64,000 bases of DNA from an uncultured Alphaproteobacteria bacterium (GCA_944392565.1 CALXWX010000001.1:189444-253443), one strand, 5' to 3'. Shown: positions 16,761 through 25,493, counted from the first letter of the stretch. Notes: generated by a model from the sequence alone, not told the origin. Made by a program: numbers and translations.

Positions 16761-17266
16761 CACAACTGACACATGACAGTGCTGAAAAAAAATTATCTGA
16801 TATGGGCATGGGTGATATGCCTGTAACGGAATACCGCCCTGTAAATCCATGTGTTTGTGCTGATTGGTTTTTACAATATAAAAAATTATGTCGCGAATTT
16901 ATAAAAACATTAACAGATTCTGTCGATCAATTGGCAATGTTAAATCTGACCCAGGATGAATTTTTAGCATTAATAATGGGACGTGCAATTCCACCAAACA
17001 TGTCTTTCAGATTTCGCATTCCATTAACATTGGGTGGGACACTGGACACAGATAATATTTTCATGTGTCGAACATTTCCACATTCACACCAACTGGATAT
17101 TTTTTTAATTAATCAATATGGCGCTGATACAATATGGTTGCCAAATCCAACATCCAAGGTTTATGTTCCATCATATAATACATCTGGTGGTGATGGCGGC
17201 AATGCAACCAGCGACCGATTAAGTCAGATTGCCGCGCAAATTATAGCATCGCGCGGAATGGAATAA
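16757..17266 (+). CDS. Unrecognised protein with a possible degenerate HNH-like core
   Basis: A 169-residue soluble protein, family unknown. The central segment RFRIPLTLGGTLDTDNIFMC followed by TFPHSHQLDIF resembles the beta-beta-alpha layout of HNH nucleases (strand with PLSxGGxxxxDN, then H..H), but the first catalytic His is replaced and the match is by eye only. The C-terminus is Gly/Ser-rich before a final helix. Translationally coupled (4-nt overlap) to the membrane protein upstream and followed 14 nt later by the SUKH-like gene, so a joint role is likely. Confidence 0.65.
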   Translation: MTQLTHDSAEKKLSDMGMGDMPVTEYRPVNPCVCADWFLQYKKLCREFIKTLTDSVDQLAMLNLTQDEFLALIMGRAIPPNMSFRFRIPLTLGGTLDTDNIFMCRTFPHSHQLDIFLINQYGADTIWLPNPTSKVYVPSYNTSGGDGGNATSDRLSQIAAQIIASRGME

Positions 17267-17280
17267 GATACGGAAAAAAC

Positions 17281-17715
17281 ATGACATGCACAGAATTTTT
17301 ATCATCAATAAAATCATATAATGCGCAAATTGCGCCCCCCCCAGATTCATCTGATATAATTCTGGCAAATACAAATTTACAAAACATGCGCGCTGCGATG
17401 TTGCCAAATTTTATGATTGAATTATATTCACAATGTGGCGCAATTGTACTGGATTGTGGATATATTTTTGGACCAACAGAAATTGCGCGCAACAAAGATT
17501 ACCCTGTGCCAGACATCGTCAGCATAAACAAAAAATTAATCGGGATATCACAAATTAATAATAAAACTGTATTTGGTCGAAATGATTTATTTTGGTTTGC
17601 ATTTGACGCATTTGGCAAATGCGAAATGCTGGATAACATTTCATTAACTGTTATGCGAAAATACGATGACGCATGGCGCGCAATGTACGATTGTTTAATT
17701 GCAGGAAAACTATAA
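17281..17715 (+). CDS. SMI1/KNR4 (SUKH/YrhA-like) family protein
   Basis: A 144-residue protein resembling the SUKH superfamily, especially YrhA-like members: the region MLPNFMIELYSQCGAIVLDCG corresponds to the LPxxYxxFLxxxNG core, and KLIGISQINNKTVFGRND then FWFAFDAFG corresponds to the later IG...D.F.Y strands, with a terminal helix around YDDAWRAMYDCL. SUKH proteins are often immunity proteins against toxins but also have cellular roles. No toxin is adjacent. It is followed by the RHH gene with TAATG overlap. Confidence 0.6.
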   Translation: MTCTEFLSSIKSYNAQIAPPPDSSDIILANTNLQNMRAAMLPNFMIELYSQCGAIVLDCGYIFGPTEIARNKDYPVPDIVSINKKLIGISQINNKTVFGRNDLFWFAFDAFGKCEMLDNISLTVMRKYDDAWRAMYDCLIAGKL

Positions 17716-17918
17716 TGACAAAATTATCCGTATCTTTATCTGGTCATCACACCAGTATTTCACTGGAACCAGAATTTATTGATGCACTGCATAAAATTGC
17801 ACAACGCGAAAACAAATCAATCGCATCAATTATCGAAAATATTGATGCAAAACGAAAACCTGACACAAATTTATCATCCGCGATTCGGGTATGGATATTA
17901 CAAAAATTTATGCATTAA
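17715..17918 (+). CDS. Ribbon-helix-helix (RHH_4) DNA-binding protein
   Basis: A 67-residue protein matching the RHH_4 pattern common in alphaproteobacteria: GHHTSISLEPEFIDALHKIA, then IASIIENIDAKR and LSSAIRVWILQ. These small dimeric proteins bind DNA through the N-terminal strand. The ATG at 17715 overlaps the previous stop by one base (TAATG). As last gene of the operon it may regulate that operon, though RHH_4 proteins also occur alone; target unknown. Confidence 0.85.
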   Translation: MTKLSVSLSGHHTSISLEPEFIDALHKIAQRENKSIASIIENIDAKRKPDTNLSSAIRVWILQKFMH

Positions 17919-17924
17919 AAAAAC

Positions 17925-17963
17925 GCTGTATATGCATGTTTTACTGCACATACAGCATTTTTA
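17925..17963. terminator. Convergent terminator between RHH gene and the ybeY-lnt fusion
   Basis: GCTGTAT (17925-17931) pairs with ATACAGC (17950-17956), continuing through TGCA/TGCA with one mismatch and an 8-nt loop. T-rich sequence follows on the plus strand and A-rich sequence precedes it, so it can serve both directions. Confidence 0.75.
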
Positions 17964-17970
17964 CAAACAA

Positions 17971-19983
17971 TTATTTACGCATCTTTACCCAATACATTGT
18001 CAAAACACATAAACACGAAAATGCTAATATAATTATCAACCATCCATCACGACCAATTGAACGATACAGTGTTTCATGCGCACCTGAAACGACCGCATCT
18101 ACATACCCGGCGCGCCCAATTGGAATCATTGATGCAATTGTACCATCTGATTTTATAAATGCACTGATACCCGAATAGTTTGCCCGAATAATTGGCAAAC
18201 CTGCCTCAATTGCATAACGACGCACCATATCCAAATGTTGATATGTTCCCGGCGTTCGCCCAAACCATGTGTCATTTGTTATATTTATTATTGCATCAGG
18301 CGCGGTATCTTTTGGCACCACCGAATCAGAAAAAATTATTTCATAACATATCGCCGGCGCGAATGAAAAATCATTTCCATTTATATTAACATGAATAACA
18401 TCTGGTCCGCCGCCTGGCGTCAATTGTCCTGGGGTTGGAATAATATCCCCAAACGGTCGATATTCACCAAATGGCACCAAGTGTGATTTGCTGTAAATTG
18501 TTTGTATATCACCATTTGGTAATACAACCGCCATAGAATTAAATATATTATCGTCCGCATATGATGTCGCACCTAAGATAATATTTTTATCCAATGCATC
18601 CGCCAATGAAATATTATCACCATCAACGATAACAAATGGATACGATGTTTCCGGGAAAACGATTAAATCTGGATTCCCCGGCGCACCCGCCAAATCCATC
18701 AATGCATGAATATTCGCAACTGCATTTCGCATTGCATCTTCGCGCGAATGCGATGCCTTTTGCGCAGCGCTGCGTGCGGGTTGAACAATTCGAATAACCG
18801 GCGACATATTATTATTTGCCCCAGACAATTCAATATTTCTATATCCCACAAACAACCCAATTCCACCAAGAATTATAAATATAAAAAATATTAACCAACA
18901 CGATTTATCACGCAACCTGGTTAAAACTTCAACCAATGCAGCAATTCCACCAATAATAATAAAACTTAACCCCAATGCCCCCCACAACGACATTGAATTT
19001 GCCAGCCCCAGCCACGGCATCGCAATATTTGCAATCGGATTCCATGGGAATCCTGTAAACAACCATTCACGCAACCATAAGACAAACACCCATGTCGCGG
19101 CAAACAAAAACGGTCTGCATGCCGGAAATGTGCGTATACACGAAATTACAATAAATGGCACAGAAAATATAATCGCTCCCACCAACCCAATTCCAATTAA
19201 TGCCGGAATGGTCCATATTGCAAACTGTGTCGCCAGTTCTGGCACCACATAAATAGAATTTAAAACCCACCAAAACATTGCCATGGCATATGCTGCACCA
19301 AACGGTGCCGCGCGTAAAAATGCACGCCATGCACTGATTTTATTTTCACCACACACCGATAACTTATATGCCACCGCAATGGCAATTAATGTCGCCCACC
19401 ACATATTAAATGGCGCAAATCCCAATGCAGCAATTGCACCCAACGCAAACATTATTATTGCACGAACAACGCCGCCCGTTGGAATTTTAAATTTATGCAG
19501 ACGCGACAAAAATTTTTGTCCTGGACAACATGATAAATCGCTGCATACGGCAGAATCCTGCACATAGGGATTTTTTATATCTAATTTTTTTAATATTTCT
19601 ATCTCTTTATTTTCCATTATTTCTGCATCATCATCATTTATATGATCATAGCCTTGCAGATGCAGCATTCCATGCACAACCATATGCGCCGCATGATCAA
19701 CAACAGATATATTTTCTGTATCTGCTTCACGCAAAACTGTATCCAATGATATATAAATATCCCCCAACAAAACATCATCACCCAATTCAAACGACAACAC
19801 ATTTGTTGGCTTATCAATACCGCGATATTTTTTATTCAACGCATGTATTTCCGCATCATTGGTCAATATAACAGAAACCTCTGCATCTTTGGATACATGC
19901 AATGCCGCCGCATTTGCAATCTGTACAAAATTAATTTTATATTTACGCCACCGCGCATCATTATAATTAACATATACTTTCAT
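17971..19983 (-). CDS. lnt: YbeY endoribonuclease fused to apolipoprotein N-acyltransferase (Lnt)
   Basis: A 670-residue fusion. Residues 1 to about 150 are YbeY, with the metal-binding motif VVHGMLHLQGYDH and LSFELGD. After a short cysteine-containing linker (CSDLSCC), residues about 165-670 are Lnt: a multi-helix membrane region, then a nitrilase-like periplasmic domain with the Glu in VFPETSYPF, Lys in YSKSHLVPFGEYRP and Cys in APAICYEIIFSD. YbeY matures 16S rRNA; Lnt adds the third acyl chain to lipoproteins. No stop or frame break separates the parts. In related bacteria ybeY, a corC-like gene and lnt are neighbours, so loss of the middle gene could have created the fusion. Both active sites look intact. 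Confidence 0.88.
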   Translation of the reverse strand: MKVYVNYNDARWRKYKINFVQIANAAALHVSKDAEVSVILTNDAEIHALNKKYRGIDKPTNVLSFELGDDVLLGDIYISLDTVLREADTENISVVDHAAHMVVHGMLHLQGYDHINDDDAEIMENKEIEILKKLDIKNPYVQDSAVCSDLSCCPGQKFLSRLHKFKIPTGGVVRAIIMFALGAIAALGFAPFNMWWATLIAIAVAYKLSVCGENKISAWRAFLRAAPFGAAYAMAMFWWVLNSIYVVPELATQFAIWTIPALIGIGLVGAIIFSVPFIVISCIRTFPACRPFLFAATWVFVLWLREWLFTGFPWNPIANIAMPWLGLANSMSLWGALGLSFIIIGGIAALVEVLTRLRDKSCWLIFFIFIILGGIGLFVGYRNIELSGANNNMSPVIRIVQPARSAAQKASHSREDAMRNAVANIHALMDLAGAPGNPDLIVFPETSYPFVIVDGDNISLADALDKNIILGATSYADDNIFNSMAVVLPNGDIQTIYSKSHLVPFGEYRPFGDIIPTPGQLTPGGGPDVIHVNINGNDFSFAPAICYEIIFSDSVVPKDTAPDAIINITNDTWFGRTPGTYQHLDMVRRYAIEAGLPIIRANYSGISAFIKSDGTIASMIPIGRAGYVDAVVSGAHETLYRSIGRDGWLIIILAFSCLCVLTMYWVKMRK

Positions 19984-20001
19984 TTTTCATTCGCTTTAAT
20001 A

Positions 20002-21882
20002 TCAAGACATGACTTTGTTCTTTTCAACCACATTTACAAAATTAATTGCATTATGTTTATCCGCCTGCTCTATCTTTTGAATTCCGGCACGCATTGCTGT
20101 AATTTTTTCGCCCAACTTTTTTTGCAATTCTTCAGAAAAAGCGTTGTATTGATTTCCACTAAATTTTTTAGCTAATTCCAAATTCCGCATTGCCATAACA
20201 TAATGTTCATGCCGCTGTCCAGCGTCTTTACTTTTATCCCCCAGCGCAGCCCGACACAATGCAGCATTATAATATGTATACCCACGAATATCGTTTGGCA
20301 TTCCATTAAAATATTTTGATTCTATTAAATCTTGCACTACACGCAATCCGTTTTCATATTGTCCCATTTTGTAATAGCATAACGATAAATTACTGTATGC
20401 GATATAAAGTTTAGGATCTTTATCCAACGCCGCCTTGAATTTATTTATCGCTTTTTTATAGTCTTCGTTGAAATACAAATCTTCGCCCTCTGCATTCAAT
20501 TGCTGTGCCATGGTTAATTTTTCTGGCGCTGGTCTGTCAATAAAATCTTCGAAATTAACTGTGACATCCCCTATTTTCACATACCCATTCGCAATTAAAT
20601 CAACCTGTTCATTTGTAAGATATTCTCTTATTGGTTTTTGTTTGGTACCTTTTGTGACACGATACCGTGGCATTTGTAACAAATCACCCAAATTATCGAT
20701 ATGACGGACAGCCTTGGCACGTGCTTTCGGTGAATTGCTGTCATATACCAACAATCCATCTGGCACATATTCATCCATCATATATGGGGCGCCTGCAATA
20801 GAATTTAATAAATCTTGGTCAGAAACATTACCCAAATAATACGATGCCAACACACCAAACTTATACGGCAATCCCCCCCAACTGGTACCCTTTATTGCGG
20901 CAAAAGCACGAACATAGGCATTTGCGATATCCTGGGGCGTTTGTCCTGCATTAATGGCGCGTGTAACAATATGCCCCGTGTTACCTGACGCCCAGGTGTT
21001 TTCCCCTTTGTTATATCCAGCCACAGCCAATATAACAAATAACCTGGCATTCATCGGCACCTTGATATGTTGTTTAATTTTTGGATACACTTTTTCATAT
21101 AACCATGCCGATGCCAAATCGCGGCTTTGCTCTTTGGTAATTCTAAATCCGTTTCCGACATGCTGATTCAACACACGCGCAGCAAATTTACGATGTATTT
21201 CATCCATCAAGGCAAATCCCATACCAATTGTTTTTGTACCGCGTCCAAAATTATCATCATAAATTTGTTCGATATATTCTTCGCTGGACACCAAATGAGC
21301 CAACACATAAGGATGTACCGCATCCACCATGCGTTGCCATTCTTCATCAGATGCACGCGGATTTAACACTACATCTTCGAACGCCATTGTATTTCGTTTT
21401 ACATTCCGCCATTCTTTGAACTGTTCTATTTTATCCGGCACAACTTCTGTACCTAAATATCCGCCACCGGCAACCAACCCCAATCCAAACAGCCACAAAA
21501 TATGCGCCGATAAATTCGGATATTTTTTTGCAAAACTGGATAATTTTTTTGGCTTGCCGCGTTTATTTTTTCCGACATTTAACTGTGCAAATTTTTCTTC
21601 CATTTTGCGCAACGCCGCATTATCCAGCGTCAACCACCGCGCCAGCATTAACAGAAATTGCGCCCCACCCGCCGCCAGCCATGCCGCGCCCTTGGCGGTC
21701 CGCAGCCCCATAATCGCCGCCGCATCTTTTATTTCAGCGTTTTCGTCAATTTGATTTGCCGCATTTTTTGCAGTACGACGCGCACGAATATATTCAGCTG
21801 GATTTTTTTCGGCAATTTTCTGGCGCAATTTTTTTGCTGCTTCCTCTGGCGTTGCGACAATTTTTCTAAATTTTTCTGCCAT
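20002..21882 (-). CDS. Membrane-anchored GH24 lysozyme-like protein with TPR repeats
   Basis: A 626-residue protein, not a named family that I recognise. A basic N-terminal region (1-60) precedes hydrophobic segments at about 66-85 and 127-146. Residues about 190-340 resemble GH24 (phage-type) lysozyme: E201, Y208 and D210 in SSEEYIEQIYDDNFGRGTKT fit the E-x6-Y-x-D spacing, followed by TIGMGF, which corresponds to the TIGYG motif after a loop two residues longer than usual. Residues about 455-560 contain TPR-like helices (EDLYFNEDYKKAINKFKAALDKDP). This suggests a periplasmic peptidoglycan-cleaving or peptidoglycan-binding protein with a protein-interaction tail. It overlaps the MucR-type gene (TAATG). 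Retained GH24 residues suggest activity, but this is inference. Confidence 0.72.
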   Translation of the reverse strand: MAEKFRKIVATPEEAAKKLRQKIAEKNPAEYIRARRTAKNAANQIDENAEIKDAAAIMGLRTAKGAAWLAAGGAQFLLMLARWLTLDNAALRKMEEKFAQLNVGKNKRGKPKKLSSFAKKYPNLSAHILWLFGLGLVAGGGYLGTEVVPDKIEQFKEWRNVKRNTMAFEDVVLNPRASDEEWQRMVDAVHPYVLAHLVSSEEYIEQIYDDNFGRGTKTIGMGFALMDEIHRKFAARVLNQHVGNGFRITKEQSRDLASAWLYEKVYPKIKQHIKVPMNARLFVILAVAGYNKGENTWASGNTGHIVTRAINAGQTPQDIANAYVRAFAAIKGTSWGGLPYKFGVLASYYLGNVSDQDLLNSIAGAPYMMDEYVPDGLLVYDSNSPKARAKAVRHIDNLGDLLQMPRYRVTKGTKQKPIREYLTNEQVDLIANGYVKIGDVTVNFEDFIDRPAPEKLTMAQQLNAEGEDLYFNEDYKKAINKFKAALDKDPKLYIAYSNLSLCYYKMGQYENGLRVVQDLIESKYFNGMPNDIRGYTYYNAALCRAALGDKSKDAGQRHEHYVMAMRNLELAKKFSGNQYNAFSEELQKKLGEKITAMRAGIQKIEQADKHNAINFVNVVEKNKVMS

Positions 21883-22262
21883 TACTTTTTCCCTTTTATT
21901 TTATTGCGCCCCAGTCCTGTTTTTTTTGCAATTTTAGATCGCCGCGCGGCATAATTTGGCGCAACAAACGGATAATCATCTGGCAATCCCCATTTTTCAC
22001 GATACTGCTGTGGCGTCATATTAAATTTGCGTTTAATATACCGACGCAACATAATGTGCCATGTGCCATCTTCCAAACATTGAATCCTGTCAGGCTGAAT
22101 TGACGCAGCAATCTGCTGGCGACTGATTGACGCCCCACGCAAACTTTCCCGCGCGGTGCGAACTGCCTCTGCCATCGACAGCGCTGGATTTGCCGCAATT
22201 GCCGCCGCCGCCAGATTAGCAATCGCCAATGTAAGTTCAGAATCTTTGGTCGAATTAACCAA
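21882..22262 (-). CDS. MucR/Ros-family transcriptional regulator without zinc-finger ligands
   Basis: A 126-residue protein ending in the MucR signature region: SIQPDRIQCLEDGTWHIML, then FNMTPQQYREKWGLPDDYP and VAPNYAARRSKIAKKTGLG. Ros/MucR proteins are alphaproteobacterial regulators of exopolysaccharide, motility and virulence genes that bind AT-rich DNA as oligomers. Of the four Ros zinc ligands only the first Cys remains; the second is Asp and the His positions are Tyr/Phe. Zinc-less family members are known. The start is TTG at 22262, supported by GAGGAT 8 nt upstream; a TATAAT lies about 30 nt further up. Co-transcribed with the GH24-like gene. Confidence 0.88.
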   Translation of the reverse strand: MVNSTKDSELTLAIANLAAAAIAANPALSMAEAVRTARESLRGASISRQQIAASIQPDRIQCLEDGTWHIMLRRYIKRKFNMTPQQYREKWGLPDDYPFVAPNYAARRSKIAKKTGLGRNKIKGKK

Positions 22263-22342
22263 CTTGATATCCTCTTGTTTATTTACTAAAATTCATTATA
22301 TCACAAATAAAGATTAAATAAAATCAAAGTAAAATATAAAAA

Positions 22343-23626
22343 ATGCAATCTGAAAACAGACCACTTGCCGATTTAATGCGTCCAGCCACGATTGACGAAA
22401 TCGTGGGTCAGCGTCAATTATTGGGCGAAAACGGTCTGGTACGCCGAATGGTGGATAACCATAAATTATCAAATTTAATTTTATGGGGTCCGCCCGGATG
22501 CGGCAAAACAACAATTGCCCGCGCATTGGCAAAATCAGTCGATATGGATTTTGTTGCAATGTCTGCCGTTTTTTCTGGCACCGCGGATATAAAGAAAGCA
22601 ATGGATGCCGCGCGTATGAATCGTGAAATTGGTCGTGGAACATTGCTGTTCATTGATGAAATTCATCGTTTTAATAAAACGCAACAGGATACTTTATTAC
22701 CATATCTCGAAGATGGTACTGTTGTATTTATGGGTGCGACAACCGAAAACCCCAGTTTTAATTTAAATAATGCATTACTGTCGCGTTGTCATATCGGTGT
22801 TTTGCAATCACTGTCCAGTGAAGATTTATTAACATTAATGTCGCGGGCTGAAAAATTCCTGGGCAAGAAATTACCACTGGACGAAAATGCGCGCATACAT
22901 CTGGCGCAAATGTCTGATGGTGATGCCCGATTTTTATTAAACACGGTCGAATATTTAATAAATGCGAATTTTAAAAAGAAATTATCCCCAGACACATTGG
23001 ACAACGCGATACAAAAACGCGCACCATTATCAGATAAAACAGGCGATGAACACTATAATTTAATATCTGCAGTACATAAATCATTACGCGCCAGTGATAC
23101 TGATGCCGCCCTGTATTGGACGGCACGCATGATGACATCTGGGCAAGATCCAATGTACCTGTTCCGCCGTCTGGCGCGATTCGCAATGGAAGATATCGGT
23201 CTGGCGGATCCAAACGCTATGCAGATGGCACTGGCGGCGTGGCAATTATATGAACGCATGGGCAGTCCCGAAGGCGACCTGGCATTAACAGAATTGGTTA
23301 TATATCTGGGGACGGCACCAAAAAGCACGGCAAACTATCGCGCACAAACATCTGCATATCGCACCGCCCGCGAAACAGGCAGTCTGATGCCCCCAAAAAA
23401 TATATTAAATGCCCCAACCCGCATGATGAAAGACATGGGATATGGTGCCGGATACATATACGAACCAGATACCGCATCCGGATTCAGTGGTCAAAACTGT
23501 TTCCCAGAATCAATGCAACGACAAAAATTTTATTATCCAATTGAACGCGGATTTGAACGCGAAATTAAAAAGCGTCTGGAATATTGGGACGCATTGCGTA
23601 AAAAAATAAATTCAAAAAAGAACTAG
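22343..23626 (+). CDS. rarA: Replication-associated AAA+ ATPase RarA/MgsA
   Basis: A 427-residue AAA+ protein: Walker A GPPGCGKTTIAR near residue 50, Walker B LLFIDEIHRFNKTQ, sensor 1 MGATTENPSFN, and the C-terminal tetramerisation region with APKSTANYRA and DMGYGAGYIYEPD. RarA acts at stalled replication forks and with RecA, SSB and RecQ-like helicases. The start at 22343 follows an A/T-rich region with no clear ribosome-binding site. It shares an 80-nt divergent region with the MucR gene and converges with fabD, overlapping its 3' end by 4 nt. Confidence 0.92.
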   Translation: MQSENRPLADLMRPATIDEIVGQRQLLGENGLVRRMVDNHKLSNLILWGPPGCGKTTIARALAKSVDMDFVAMSAVFSGTADIKKAMDAARMNREIGRGTLLFIDEIHRFNKTQQDTLLPYLEDGTVVFMGATTENPSFNLNNALLSRCHIGVLQSLSSEDLLTLMSRAEKFLGKKLPLDENARIHLAQMSDGDARFLLNTVEYLINANFKKKLSPDTLDNAIQKRAPLSDKTGDEHYNLISAVHKSLRASDTDAALYWTARMMTSGQDPMYLFRRLARFAMEDIGLADPNAMQMALAAWQLYERMGSPEGDLALTELVIYLGTAPKSTANYRAQTSAYRTARETGSLMPPKNILNAPTRMMKDMGYGAGYIYEPDTASGFSGQNCFPESMQRQKFYYPIERGFEREIKKRLEYWDALRKKINSKKN

Positions 23627-24591
23627 CGTGAAAATTTATTTTCCAATTCAGTCAACATCGCACGAACATTTTTCAAATAATCTGTTGAACTGGCATGACA
23701 TCCAACATTTGCACGATTAATCAATCCGGTTAATACACGCCCCGGTCCCAATTCATATGCACATGTAATATTATATTCCGGAAATTTTTCCATAATTTCC
23801 AGCCAGCGTACCCCATGCGTCATTTGATCCGCCAATGCATCTTTTACATCTTGGGGATTGGACATAACATTTGCTGTTTGATTTGAAAACCAGTTTGTTT
23901 TTGGTGATTTCACATCTATATTTTCCAAACGACGCCGCAATAGATATTCTGCGTTCTGCATCAATGCACAATGTGCCGGGACTGATACATTTAATTTTTT
24001 TGCGATTCGCGCGCCGCGCGCATGCGCCTTGGCAACAATAACATCCAACGCTTCGTTCTGACCACTGATAACAAATTGATCACGCGCGTTATGATTTGAA
24101 ATTGCCGCGAATCCGTGGCCACTGGCGGCGATTAATGTTTGTTCAATTGCACGCTTGTCCAGCCCAACAATACATGCCATACCACCACCATTTTTATCAA
24201 CCATTGACATATATGTTGAACGCGCAGATAACAAATTCACTGCATCTGTCATAGACAAACTGCCCGCACATTGCAGTGCAGAATATTGCCCCATCGAATG
24301 TCCAACAATTGCATACCCAATATTATACAATGGTATATCATTAAAATGGTGTTCTATGATTCTGGCAATTGACACAGAATGCGCAAATGTCCCCAACGAT
24401 GTTGCATCTGGTCTATTTAGTTCGGTCTGGGGACCATCAAAACAAATTTTTGCAATATCTTTGTGTGAAATATCAGACACCTGTTCAAAAGTATGACGAA
24501 CAACCGGATATTCATCATATAAATCTTTTGCCATACCAACCCGTTGGGCGCCCTGACCGGGAAAAACAAATGCTATTTTTTCTGTAATCAT
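23623..24591 (-). CDS. fabD: Malonyl-CoA:ACP transacylase FabD
   Basis: A 322-residue acyltransferase. It starts MITEKIAFVFPGQGAQRVGM (FPGQG motif), has the nucleophile Ser in VGHSMGQYSALQCAG, the Arg in SARSTYM and the catalytic His in VSVPAHCALM, and a C-terminal ELGPGRVLTGLI. It loads malonate onto acyl carrier protein for fatty-acid synthesis. It is a single-gene unit here, without fabH, fabG or acpP nearby. Its promoter places the transcription start at the ATG, so the mRNA is probably leaderless. Confidence 0.92.
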   Translation of the reverse strand: MITEKIAFVFPGQGAQRVGMAKDLYDEYPVVRHTFEQVSDISHKDIAKICFDGPQTELNRPDATSLGTFAHSVSIARIIEHHFNDIPLYNIGYAIVGHSMGQYSALQCAGSLSMTDAVNLLSARSTYMSMVDKNGGGMACIVGLDKRAIEQTLIAASGHGFAAISNHNARDQFVISGQNEALDVIVAKAHARGARIAKKLNVSVPAHCALMQNAEYLLRRRLENIDVKSPKTNWFSNQTANVMSNPQDVKDALADQMTHGVRWLEIMEKFPEYNITCAYELGPGRVLTGLINRANVGCHASSTDYLKNVRAMLTELENKFSR

Positions 24592-24598
24592 AGCGACA

Positions 24599-24626
24599 AT
24601 TATGACACCAAAATTAAAAATGTCAA
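24599..24626 (-). promoter_or_regulatory. fabD promoter, leaderless
   Basis: Minus strand: TTGACA (24626-24621), 16-nt spacer, CATAAT (24604-24599). The ATG at 24591 begins 8 nt after the -10, so the transcript would begin at or next to the start codon with no ribosome-binding site. Confidence 0.7.
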
Positions 24627-24639
24627 TTTATTATAACAT

Positions 24640-24664
24640 AAAAAATCCCTGCATTACACAGGGA
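24640..24664 (-). terminator. Intrinsic terminator after the 24.7 kb barrel gene
   Basis: On the minus strand CCCTG (in TTTCCCTG) pairs with CAGGGA across a 7-nt loop, followed by TTTTTT. It lies 19 nt after the stop of the outer-membrane gene and just ahead of the fabD promoter. Confidence 0.75.
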
Positions 24665-24682
24665 AATTCAACACAAAAAGAA

Positions 24683-25408
24683 TTAAAACAATATATTTAC
24701 ATCCAAACCAACCTGTAATTCATCACTTTCGAATTCGTAATCCAAATGTCCGGCATATTGCGTGCGCCCATATTGACGAACAATTTTTCCACCCAACCAT
24801 TCTTGGTCATAATGCGGATTGGTTGCCTTGCGCAGTGTAAATTGCGCGCCCAAACGCCAATCTTCGGTTATGCGAAAATATGCCTCTGGGACAAAGTCAA
24901 TATACGCCATACCGCGCGCATCATCAAAAATCCAGTTTGATTGGATTGTCGCCGCCAATGTCATCCCTGCCCATTGACGACCAAAACGATATCCCGCATA
25001 ATATGTTGAATCCGCATAATATGGCGTTCTGACATGCGATGAACCACCAAACTTTAATCCAAACAATACATCAGAAATTATATGCGCACTGTTTCCGGAT
25101 GCCACCCCAACACGATAAACACCGCCTAAATCAATTGCGGAAAATCCATCTTCGGAACCATCAAAATCCTGTTGGAAATGAACATTTGCCGCAATTGTCA
25201 AACGATTATTTATCCCATACGATAACCGTTCACCCAAACTTAACACATTATCCCAATATGTCAGTGTTGTTTCTGATAAAACTTCGCCAATTGCCTGCAT
25301 ATACAGCGGATCTGATGTATCGCGTTCTAAAACATCTGCCCGCGCCCCAGAAATTGTTGGCATAATTCCAATAATCGCAATTAAAAAACCATATAAAAAT
25401 TTACGCAT
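24683..25408 (-). CDS. Predicted outer-membrane beta-barrel protein (241 residues)
   Basis: Signal peptide MRKFLYGFLIAIIGIMPTISG with cleavage near ARA, then repeated amphipathic strands rich in aromatic girdles (YAGYRFGRQWAGMTLAATIQ, YIDFVPEAYFRI). It ends EFESDELQVGLDVNILF with a C-terminal Phe, the usual BAM recognition signal. I do not recognise a transport family. It lies next to a larger barrel protein (25511-26716) with similar style, but each has its own start context and terminator. Ribosome-binding site GAGG is about 8 nt before the ATG. Confidence 0.75.
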   Translation of the reverse strand: MRKFLYGFLIAIIGIMPTISGARADVLERDTSDPLYMQAIGEVLSETTLTYWDNVLSLGERLSYGINNRLTIAANVHFQQDFDGSEDGFSAIDLGGVYRVGVASGNSAHIISDVLFGLKFGGSSHVRTPYYADSTYYAGYRFGRQWAGMTLAATIQSNWIFDDARGMAYIDFVPEAYFRITEDWRLGAQFTLRKATNPHYDQEWLGGKIVRQYGRTQYAGHLDYEFESDELQVGLDVNILF

Positions 25409-25468
25409 TCTCTCTGCCTCGCTTTATTTATTGTTCTATCCGCAATTCTTACTTTAAAGATTCGACAA

Positions 25469-25493
25469 TTTGGGTCCCATACCGGGACCCAAA
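25469..25493. terminator. Hairpin after the 25.5 kb barrel gene
   Basis: TTTGGGTCCC (25469-25478) pairs perfectly with GGGACCCAAA (25484-25493), a 10-bp stem with a 5-nt loop. It follows the barrel gene stop by about 17 nt on the minus strand; there is no strong U-run. Confidence 0.6.
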
